In this document: positions 22,079-30,572 of the stretch, one piece after another | Layout of the letters: each line of letters opens with the position of its first letter | Position numbering within the stretch: the first letter of the stretch is position 1 | Assembly: GCA_029718625.1 (NCBI GenBank) | Contig: CM056387.1 | Span: 35,203,802 to 35,267,801, forward strand | Direction of reading: 5' to 3' | Length of the DNA stretch: 64,000 bases | DNA from: Synaphobranchus kaupii | Taxonomy: Eukaryota > Chordata > Actinopteri > Anguilliformes > Synaphobranchidae | Made by a program: the position numbers and the translations under genes | Notes under the pieces: generated by a model | Told to the model about the DNA's origin: nothing | Databases searched by the model: none | Seen by the model: only the letters and a program-made list of their open reading frames with translations

Positions 22079-22097
22079 TGGCGTAGTCGGCAGGATT
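22079..22097 (+). other. Primer-binding site, tRNA-Ser type
   Basis: TGGCGTAGTCGGCAGGATT lies three bases after the LTR. Its complement ends ...GACTACGCCA, which corresponds to the 3' end of a vertebrate tRNA-Ser (AGA/TGA type, from memory of that tRNA's acceptor and T-arm). The match appears to cover 19 nt and ends at the next bases. Confidence 0.75.
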
Positions 22098-22513
22098 GCT
22101 AACTTGATTTTCTCCTACGCAGATTTCTCTCAAGTCGGAATGGCTTAGACAGTGCACTGCCGGGAGTTCAAACCCCGATACCGCAACCCACCTTCTCACA
22201 GAGAGGTAACTGTAACCAGTGGCCTAGAGGAAGGACGGCGGCGACCAGACCGAGGAGAGTAAGACGTCTGTCTGGGGTGATCAATACGCAATCCATAGAA
22301 AGAGAATCACAGGTGAGCCACCACAGCAAAACGTAACTTGAGGCTGTATCGCGCTCAAATTCTAAAAAGTTTGATTAGTGACCGACGGGTCCGTCACTCT
22401 GTGGAGTGATTCAAACTGTGGAGGCTGTATGCTACTCCCACCCATGGACTAATATTTCTCTTTTTCTTTCACCTTTTTCTTTCTCTTGTAATGAGCTCTG
22501 AAACATTTTTGTA
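22098..22513 (+). other. Retroviral leader with two candidate splice donors
   Basis: No long ORF. Two good 5' splice-site matches occur: GAGAG|GTAACT (GT at 22206) and CACAG|GTGAGCC (GT at 22313). Either could feed a spliced env message. The packaging signal would be expected here but cannot be identified by eye. Confidence 0.55.
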
Positions 22514-22792
22514 ATGTGGTATCATGTATTGTCAGTAGAGGCAAATGATATACACGGACCAGTACAGGAGAGGCATTTTTGCAGAGGAGATGATTATGGT
22601 CATTTATACCTGTACGAGACACTTAATGAGGTTGACGGAGATGGAAGTGGTTTTTCTGTTGTAGCTATACCTAGAGGTGAATGGTTAAAAGAGAAGGAAA
22701 CGGCATTAATAGAAGTTAGGCTAAATGTTCACCCTGAAAGTGAGGGCAATTATCCAGAGGATAGTGCAGAATCTGAAACCGATTCTGACTAA
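22514..22792 (+). CDS. Small ORF between the leader and gag (unknown, retroviral accessory candidate)
   Basis: A 92-codon ORF starts at ATG 22514 and ends 97 bp before the gag start. The product begins MWYHVLSVEAND and is strikingly acidic at the C-terminus (ESEGNYPEDSAESETDSD). I see no signal peptide, membrane segment or known domain. Position is the main clue: walleye dermal sarcoma virus, an epsilonretrovirus, carries orf-c in the same place between the 5' LTR and gag. No similarity to that protein is claimed. Unlike gag and pol, this ORF has no frame break. It could also be a chance ORF in the leader; the acidic tail and clean start argue mildly against that. Confidence 0.5.
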   Translation: MWYHVLSVEANDIHGPVQERHFCRGDDYGHLYLYETLNEVDGDGSGFSVVAIPRGEWLKEKETALIEVRLNVHPESEGNYPEDSAESETDSD

Positions 22793-22889
22793 AATAGGCC
22801 TAATTAAAAAGGAAAAAAAATTTTTTTTTTAATTTTTAAAAAATAAAAATTAAAAGGCATAGTTTGGTTGTGGGACAAACGCACGAAAA

Positions 22890-24235
22890 ATGGGTTCTAA
22901 CAATTCAAAGAAGCAGGACTCTGAATTTACGGGTCCAATGAAAATAATGCATGACAAATATGGTCCGGCAACCACACACCAGCGTGTTAAATGGCAAAAG
23001 TTAGGTTTCCCTGAAAAAGGCTCTTTTAGCCTAAATCAGATTGATAACTTAAAAATGCGGCTGCGGTCATATGAGGTTAAAAATAGTAAACGTAAAAATA
23101 AATGGCAGCCCAACTGGGATGTAGTAGATTTGTGGGAAAAGGAATCAAAATTAAGGCAGGAAAAACAGACCAAGGGAGAAAATAAAAATACTGTGGAGAA
23201 ATCCCAACAAAGTAATTCAGTGCTATCTCCTGTTGTGCATTCCGGCGGCTCTTTGTATCCCAATGTAGCACAGCTTGCAAGCGTACACAAAATTAACCTG
23301 GACTTGGACTGTCCTGCGTGTCCTCCAGCTTATGTTCCACAGCAAGCGGCAGGAGCTCACGGACATCCCTCAGCCCCTGCTCCCCAGGCAGTGCATTCCA
23401 GTGCTGCTGCACAACCATCTGCGAGTGGGCCGGCGACCAGAGCGAGACCTGCAGCTTCAGTAGGCCCAGATTCCACAGTACAGGTAACGTCCCACAAGGG
23501 CGAACTGAACGAGGTAGAGATGCCTACCATCCATACAATGATGATGCTGCGTCTGAGTATATGGAACAAATTGATACTTTGGAAACCAGTATGAAAACCG
23601 AATTCCCTGTTCGTCTGAACTGGGAAGCAGTCAGACAGGTTAAACAAAAGCCTGGTGAAACTGTTAATGATTTTCTTGAGACTTTCAGAGAAGTACGACG
23701 CACACAGTGGAATGGACAAACCGGAAAACAGCGAGACTCTTACTCCGTATGAGACTCAGCTAACCCACTGTTTCCTGGATGGATTGGATAAACACCTTGC
23801 AACCGCTATTAAGACCTCCTGTGTTGGCTGGCAGACTCGGAGACTTAAGGACGTTCTCCGTTATGCTGTTCACTGCGAAGAACAGGACCGCGACAAGCAA
23901 CACAAAGACAAAAAGAAGAGCGACAAGATGACCTCTCAGCTGCAGCTGGCCCAGCTCAATTCCTACCAGGGGAACCAAGACGGTGCCGGTGGACAGCAGC
24001 AGCAAAGGAGAGGCCGCGGCAGACGTGGAGGACGGAATCAAGGGAACAGAGACCCAACTCCATGGGACCCACTGCCATGGTGGATTATGATGTTTGCCGA
24101 AGATGTGGAAAAAAAAAGGGACATTGGGCTCGCGGTTGTAAATTTTCCGGTAATGCTGAAAATTGGGACACAGCACCCCACGGGAATGTTACTTTCCAAC
24201 ATCCTGGGGGTCAAACTGGATTACCTGGACAATGA
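22890..24235 (+). pseudogene. gag: ERV gag (matrix, linker, capsid, nucleocapsid), frame-broken
   Basis: Gag would assemble the particle at the plasma membrane. The start MGSNNSKK has the N-terminal glycine of a myristoylation signal in a strong context (AAAATGG). The matrix-like part is basic, then a Pro/Ala-rich linker contains a PPAY late-domain motif (residues 145-148, about 23322-23333). A capsid C-terminal segment with QKPGETVNDFLETF resembles the major homology region. A basic Gly/Arg-rich stretch and one zinc knuckle (C-x2-C-x5-H-x4-C, 24095-24139) form the nucleocapsid. The frame changes near 23480-23560, near 23690 and near 24000-24060. The last frame ends at UGA 24233-24235 and is the frame of pol. 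Confidence 0.85.
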
Positions 24236-26575
24236 CATTTTGTGGGAGACGAGGAAACGCATGCGGACATGGGTGAGTTTGCTGGGTTCCTTTACCATAC
24301 GGCTCCAAATGCGTTACCACTTTGGTCATTAAAAGTTGATGGGCGAGCATTAGACTTCATTGTGGATACGGGAGCTGGTCGGTCTGTAATAACAGCTAAA
24401 TCATGGGATTCAAAACCTCCTCTTTTTAGTGGTAAAACCATGCTCAGCCAAGATGCTGGTGGAAATACCACGACAGAGAAATTTACAGCTCCATTACTGG
24501 TGCAAGATTTCAATACGTGCTCAAATATTACTTTGAAACATGCGTTCTTGTTCTCCCCTGTATGTCCGGTAAACCTGCTTGGCAGAGACTTAATGTGCAA
24601 ATTAGGTCTGAGTGTGCAGTGTACTGATGACGGTTTAACTATTGACAGAGCTGCTATGGCGGAGACTCTAGAAATGTTTTACTATGCTTGGGATCTGGAC
24701 AGATCCTCAGTCACAGCTAAAGCCATACAAATGGCCAGAACTGAGTGGACAGGCACTGGCGACAGACTGACAGAATTACAACTACATGTAACAGCACATT
24801 TTAGTCGAGGTAGAGATTGGGAATTTGAGAAGAATTGGTACGGTGATTGTAAATTAATTTCGACATTGTTTTTGGTTGGTCGCGATTTCTGTGCATTGTC
24901 TGTAGAATTGAGCTCAACACAGCATCAATTCTATTCCATAGCGGGTGGTGCACCCCATGTTTCACTGTGCAAAGCCTCAAATAAAAAATGGGAGGACACA
25001 GGGCCATGGGTGGAATTATATTTGGACACCACGGACTGGGAAAAGACAGGGGAATTTTCAAAATATTCTCCCTCTCTGCGTGTCACTGCGCACCAGTTTC
25101 CGAACTCTCTGACAGCTGTCTGCAGCATTCATGAGTTGTTGTGTGACACCCAAGCCTACTTGCATTTGTCAGACCCGAGATTCAGTGCAATTCCCTCTCA
25201 ATTGTGGGCAACGTCCCAAAATGATGTGGGGCTCATAGCTGGAGTTACTCCACTTCAAGTAACCCCTAAATCTGAATACAGACCATGCAAACGTCAATAT
25301 CCCCTACGCCCAGAAGCCGAAGACGGCATTGTCCCCGTATTTAATGCGTTGTTAGAAGCTGGTGTTGTGGTTCCCTGTCCTGACTCTCCATGCAACACTC
25401 CTATCTTGCCTGTAAAAAAGCCTGATGGGTCTTGGCGGTTCGTACAAGATTTACGAGCTGTGAACAGCGCCGTTCAACAGCGCGCTCCCGTTGTGCCGAA
25501 CCCCGCGACCATTCTTACACAGGTCCCGGGTAATGCTAAATATTTTTCTGTGATCGATCTAGCGAATGCATTCTTTAGTATTCCTGTTGATGTAAATTCC
25601 CAGTACTGGTTTGCCTTTACATTCAGGGCAAAAAGGTATACCTGGTCTCGATTACCCCAGGGGTATGCTGAATCACCAGCAGTTTTTTCAGCAGCGCTGC
25701 AGGAAAACTTGGAACAATTCCAGTTTTCTTCAGGCCAAAGTACTTTGATTCAATACGTTGATGATCTCCTCGTCTGCTCTCCAGACGAGCACAGCTGTAT
25801 TCAGGATTCACTTGAACTGTTGACATTCCTAGCCACAGAGGGCCACAAAGTTAAACAGGAGAAACTGCAATTTGCATTAAATACTGTTACCTACTTAGGA
25901 CACGCTATTTCTGCAGAAGGCAAATCTTTGGGAACTGACAGAATCCAAGTGATTCTTGACCTCCCTAAACCGGTTACAAAAAAGCAGGTAATGTCTTTTC
26001 TATGCATGACAGGTTACTGTAGGCAATGGATTTCTGATTACACTGAAATCTCCCAACCCTTGCAAGATTTGGCACATGGCCATGATCTAGCAGCTAATGA
26101 TAATGTCACATGGACAGAGCTTGCTGAAATCTCCTTTCAGAAGTTGAAACAACAATTGGCCTCTTCTCCTACTTTGGGCCTGCCTGACATGATTAAACCT
26201 TTTCTTTTGACTGTTGATGAGAAGGGCGGCTACATGTCTGCTGTTCTTTTGCAAAAGCTCAGTGATAAAAACAGGCCTGTGGCGTACTATTCTCAGCGAC
26301 TTGATGCTGTTTCTAGGGGCCTTCCTCTTTGTTTGCGCTCCATTTCAGCAGCGGCTTTGGCGGTAACTGCATCTGCATCACTTGTTGCTTATCGTCCTCA
26401 CACTGTCCTTGTTCCTCATGCGGTAGCAGAAATTCTGTTAAAACAAAAAACAGCAATATGTTCCTTTCTCACCAGCTCGAATGCTTCACTATCAACATGT
26501 GTTGCTCTCTTTGCCAAATGTTACAGTCAAGCGATGCAATGTTCTGAATCCCGCTACTCTTTTACCTACACCTGA
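24236..26575 (+). pseudogene. pol: ERV pol, protease and reverse transcriptase part
   Basis: In frame after the gag UGA, as in retroviruses that make Gag-Pol by stop-codon readthrough. Counting residues from codon 24242: an aspartic protease with FIVDTGAGRSVIT (catalytic Asp near 42) and NLLGRDLM (111-118); then about 185 residues (135-320) of no family I can name; then RT with WRFVQDLRAVN (398-408), SVIDLANAFF (first catalytic Asp 439), LPQGYAESP (471-479) and QYVDDLL (504-510). The connection region follows and the frame runs off into a stop at 26575. The continuation lies one frame over from about 26440-26465, next to an A-rich run (AAAACAAAAAACAG). All catalytic residues seen are present. 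Confidence 0.93.
24644..25201 (+). other. Unassigned domain between protease and RT, with two H-x-[ST] motifs
   Basis: This ~185-residue insert (pol residues ~135-320) follows the protease directly and precedes RT. It is uninterrupted and rich in aromatic residues. Two motifs stand out: LHVTAHF (His 182) and PHVSLCK (His 239), 57 residues apart. Pairs of H-x-[ST] motifs define 2H phosphoesterases, though their usual spacing is nearer 80. Protease and RT in typical retroviruses are joined by a short linker, so the length itself is notable. Function unknown. Confidence 0.5.
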
Positions 26576-27110
26576 GGATGGGGAGCCACATAATTGTGTT
26601 CATGTGTTAGATCAAATTCTCTCCCCCCGTCCTGACCTCGCCACCACTCCCCTCTCAAATGCATTTGATATGTTTGTTGACGGTTCTGCCAGTCGATGTC
26701 CCCTCACAGGTGACAGTCAGGTTGGCTATGCAGTAGTGACACAACACCAGGTTCTGGAGTCAGCCCGCCTTCCTGGACATCTCTCAGCACAAGCAGCTGA
26801 ACTGTTCGCTCTTACACGCGCTTGCCATTTGGCTGAAGGTAAAACTGTAAATATTTTCACTGACAGCAGATATGCTTTTGGAGTTGTGCACGACTTTGGA
26901 ACTCTTTGGCAGCATAGAGGCTTCCTTACCTCTACAGGGAAAACTATACAGAATGGACACTTAGTGAGCTGCCTCCTACAGGCAATTCTTTTGCCTGCTG
27001 CCATTGCTATATGTAAATGCTCCGCTCACACAAACCAGACTGATGCTATCTCTCAAGGTAATGAGCAGGCGGACTTGGCTGCCAAGACAGCTGCAATCGC
27101 CCCCCCCTCA
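26466..27110 (+). pseudogene. pol: ERV pol, RNase H part
   Basis: Read in the frame of 26481-27239. It starts in the connection region (NPATLLPTPEDG) and continues as RNase H with its acidic residues visible: MFVDGSASRC (Asp near 26679), SAQAAELFALTRA (Glu), IFTDSRYAFGVVHD (Asp) and NEQADLAAKTAA (Asp), with the His-bearing KCSAHTNQTDAISQ loop. It degrades the RNA strand of the RNA-DNA hybrid. It is separated from RT by a one-base frame break near 26440-26465 and from integrase by another at a C8 run near 27100-27107. The domain itself looks intact. Confidence 0.9.
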
Positions 27111-28293
27111 CACAACTCTCAGTCTGCTCACACAGGCTGCTGTTCCCACAGACACTCCAATTGCCTCTGTACAGGACTGCCAAGCTGGGGCCACACCCCA
27201 GGAAAAGGCCAAATGGAAGCGAGACGGCACCTACACTGATGGGGTCTGGCTAGGCCCTACTGGTAAACCCTGTTTATCTCGTTTTTTATTTCCCTATTAT
27301 GCTAAATTGACTCATGGACTGGATCATGTGTCAAAAGGAGGGATGATATCTTTAATGTCCAGACACTGGGACACCAGCGGATTTTCTACTTATGCAAAAA
27401 ACTTTTGTGAAAAGTGTGTTATCTGTGTTGTAAATAATGCTGGGAGGGGCCAGAAGGTTCCAAATGCGGCCTACCCGGCTCCACAGGAGCCTTTCGAGTA
27501 CCTGATGATGGACTTCATTGAACTTAACCCATGCAGGGGTAAGAAATATTGTTTGGTGTTTGTTGACATGTTTTCAAAGTGGGTTGAAGTTTTTCCTACA
27601 GGGAAAGCTGATGCTGCAGCAGTGGCAAAAGCCCTACTAACAGAGCTTATTCCTAGGTGGGGGATCCCGAGGAAGCTGTCTTCAGACAGAGGCTCACACT
27701 TTTTAAACAAGGTGTTGGACAAAGTGACCGAGCAATTGGGGATCAGTTTGAAGTTCCATTGTGCTTACCACCCTCAGAGTGGAGGGGCGGTAGAGAGGGC
27801 AAATGGAACCATTAAGAACCGGTTAACTAAAGTGATGGCAGAGACAGGTCTGGATTGGGTCCAGGCCCTGCCAATTGTCCTTACAGGTATGCGGGGGAGG
27901 GTCCACGCTGCTACAGGGTTGTCGCCCTATGAGGTCATCACAGGGCGGCCCATGAGGACTGGATGTCACCCCCCAGGGCTGATGCTGGACAAAGAGCTAG
28001 CTGACACTCGCATGGTGAGTTACTGTGTTCAGCTAACCAATGTTCTGAGATCTGTGCATCAACAGGTGAAAGCAGCTCTCCCAGATCCAGCCAGCGGGCC
28101 TCTACATGACCTGCAGCCAGGAGACTGGGTGGTGATAAAGGACTTCAGAAGGAAGAAGTGGCACCAGGCCAGGTGGAGGGGTCCTTTCCAGATACTACTC
28201 ACCACGCCCACAGCCGTGCGAGTGGAAGGCCGTGCTTCTTGGGTCCACGCCAGCCACTGCAAAAGAGCTCCACCAGCGCCAAAGGAGGGATAA
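27110..28293 (+). pseudogene. pol: ERV pol, integrase part
   Basis: Integrase joins viral DNA to host DNA. Zinc-binding His/Cys residues appear as THGLDHVSKGG (H-x3-H) and FCEKCVIC (C-x2-C). The catalytic core shows YLMMDFIEL (first Asp), KLSSDRGSHFLNK (second Asp) and SGGAVERANGTIKNRL (Glu), with exactly 35 residues between second Asp and Glu. The C-terminal region carries WRGPFQILLTTPTAV, a GPY/F-type module typical of gamma-like integrases. The frame is open from the C8 run near 27100 to the stop at 28293. Env begins about 110 bp further on. Confidence 0.93.
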
Positions 28294-28406
28294 GGGTGAG
28301 AGACCCACCTCGACCGACGCGCAGGGACGACTAAGTTCTCACGGAGTTTAAAAACTCAGAGAACCACCACTTCAAGGAGCACGTGACGGTAATATCTGCT
28401 CCCAAC

Positions 28407-29480
28407 ATGCCAGACGACAGCAGGAACACCGAGAGGTACAACCCTTTGAGAAGATTAGGCTGCAGCCTGAAGGTAGGCCTATTGATACTAGGCCTCATTA
28501 CACTCATCACAGTTCTGCCCATTATCCTGATTCATGAGACATTCTACACCATTAACACCAGTGAACCAAACGGTACTGTTGTAATGACTAGTAGGACTAA
28601 AAGGTATGTCACCACCGGGAATGAAGCTTGGCTGACACCAGGAACTGTGAAGCATCATTATGCTACTAATTCTTGGTGGCGTTATGCTGAGTGGACTGCA
28701 AAACAGCACTTTAACCGGTCTTGTTATGTTTGCTCTCACATGCCTCATTCCACAGCAGGCCCTCTTCTTCAGGTGCAGAATCTGAAGAAGGACCTCTCAA
28801 CGTGTTTGGTGGGACTGAGTTCTCACCCAGGTGTGGGAATACGGTGGGATAAAGCTGATTTCTCTGTGCCATTAAATCTGTCACTTTTGAGTACTCCAGT
28901 AGTCAATACAAATTGTTCTTTCCTGAAAGATTAGCTAGCATGGCCACAGGTGTCATGGAAAATGCCCGGTCCAGTCGTACTTAAACATAGTATGAAGTTT
29001 GCAATGTGTATTATAGGTAATGGCTCTAATGCACTAGGTCAATTAGACAATGTTCAGAGTAAAACTGTTTTCTGTTACTGTCCGCCCATGCATCCTGATA
29101 AGTGTTTTGACTGTCTGAGTGATTCCTATAGTCCTTGCAGAGACTACCCTGACATGGCTGATGAGATATGTAGGAAGAACTGGTCACGCGCAATCTCATT
29201 ACCTTGGAATAGGAAGCAAACTGCAAACTGTTCCGGGATAACACCATCCTCTCGCCTTGGGAGCCGGCTGTTATCTGATTGGTAATTGCTTTGTGGGCAC
29301 TCTGCTCTCCCCCCTGACTGGAGTAGAGTTTGCGCCCTCATTGCCACATATGTGATTCCTGACTCAAGTTGCCATAGGTCAGTACTTACAGCAAAATGTT
29401 CCTGATCCGGAACAAGATAATGTATTCCTTCTCCGACAACTTCCTGAGTTTACTGACGACCCTATATAAAGTATAGGCCT
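28407..29480 (+). pseudogene. env: ERV env remnant, surface part only
   Basis: ATG 28407 opens a protein with a hydrophobic segment at about residues 20-42 (VGLLILGLITLITVLPIILI), reading as a long leader or signal anchor. SRTKR after it would suit a furin-type protease. Asn-x-[ST] sites and cysteine pairs (CYVCSHMPH) follow until a stop at 28932-28934. A second frame (28950-29285) continues with cysteine-rich sequence (CYCPPMHPDKCFDC), then stops. Scraps of further frames extend to about 29480. I see no fusion peptide, no transmembrane-subunit core and no C-terminal anchor, so the TM part is missing or unrecognisable. Non-functional as written. Confidence 0.75.
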
Positions 29481-30097
29481 GAATTATGTACCCACCCTGT
29501 CACATGGTTGGTGGGAAGACAGACAGTGTTGTAATGTGAAGAGATAAAAGGTTGACATTCCAGGAGTTGTGAAAAGTCTCCATTACATGATGGGTTTTTA
29601 TTTTTTATCTTTCTTTTCTTTCAGACTTTCTCTTGATAGTAATAATTTTATATGTTAAATAATCAGTAGTACATTATAGTGAAAATTATTTTTATATTCA
29701 ATTATATTCTATCCTGTTACTATATTTACTATGATTTCATTTTTTATATTTCCTATGTTTGATTCTTGTAATTAATCAGATATGGATGATGTGCGATAAT
29801 TGCTAATATCCGGAAGCGACGCTTGATTGCCTTAAGAGGGATCGGAGGAATTATTTTTTCCGGAACTGATTGGGTTTTCTGGCTCTGTGCTAGTTTTGTC
29901 CCATATAAGTCCTGAATCTGCCGGTTTTTCAATTCCCCCTGGATTATTGGAGTATTGTACATATCCACACGAGATTATTGTATTTGGTCTGTATAATCAT
30001 GTAATCATTTATGATGTTATTAAAATGAATCACTTACTAATTGATTGAGTACATTAGGTAGATTGTAACAGAAAATTGTTAGTTATCATGAAATGAT
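29481..30097 (+). other. AT-rich ERV 3' region
   Basis: Sequence between the env remnant and the polypurine tract. No ORF with a recognisable retroviral domain. It may be decayed env or untranslated 3' sequence. Confidence 0.5.
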
Positions 30098-30110
30098 AAA
30101 AGGAGGGAAA
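30098..30110 (+). other. Polypurine tract
   Basis: AAAAGGAGGGAAA lies directly before the 3' LTR, where plus-strand DNA synthesis is primed. Confidence 0.9.
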
Positions 30111-30572
30111 TGTGAAGGAAATTTCTGTTTTACAATATGTGTGTATTATCATAAAGACAATCACATGATTATCATTAAGCATTTAATATAATAGATCAAT
30201 TATATATTGAGTTAAGTAATTAAATAATGTATTCTTTGTGAACACTGAGTAGGTCATGGTTCACTCCCTCTGTGTCTCTCTTTCACAAACTGCTGAGAAC
30301 AGGCAGATGTTTTCGTTACTTGTTTTGAAGGTTATAGAAAGACAAAACACCAAGAAATGGATACCCTTGTCTCTGTATGTTTAGAAACCGCCCCTTGTGT
30401 ATAAATCTGCTCTGTATGCTGTTTCTAAGGCAGAGAGATTCTGACTCTCTCTCATTCTAAGTTTATCTCCAATAAACTGAAATTCTTTTTCTTATTCTAT
30501 TACATGCATTTTGTTGTGGTTCTGTTTGGACAGACTTGCTCACTGTGGGTTGAATGGGAAAAATCCACGACA
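30111..30572 (+). repeat. 3' LTR
   Basis: 462 bp, same ends and signals as the 5' LTR (TATAAA 30400-30405, AATAAA 30471-30476). It differs from the 5' LTR only at 30508 by my base-by-base reading. CCTT follows at 30573-30576. Confidence 0.97.

Larger units (their letters stand above)
21614..30572 (+). mobile_element. Endogenous retrovirus (class I, gamma/epsilon-like), nearly complete provirus
   Basis: LTR, primer-binding site, leader, small ORF, gag, pol, env remnant, polypurine tract and LTR occur in the retroviral order. Both LTRs are 462 bp, begin TG and end CA, and differ at one site (22011 G versus 30508 A, a CpG change). The flanks carry a 4-bp duplication, CCTT. Gag and pol are in one frame around an in-frame UGA, and pol ends with an integrase that has a GPY/F-like tail; both fit gamma/epsilonretrovirus-type ERVs. 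Coding breaks are present in gag, pol and env, so this copy as written is defective. Confidence 0.95.

Noticed and set aside
23036..23719. Minus-strand ORFs over gag
   Set aside because: Shadows of the plus-strand gag frames; no independent features.
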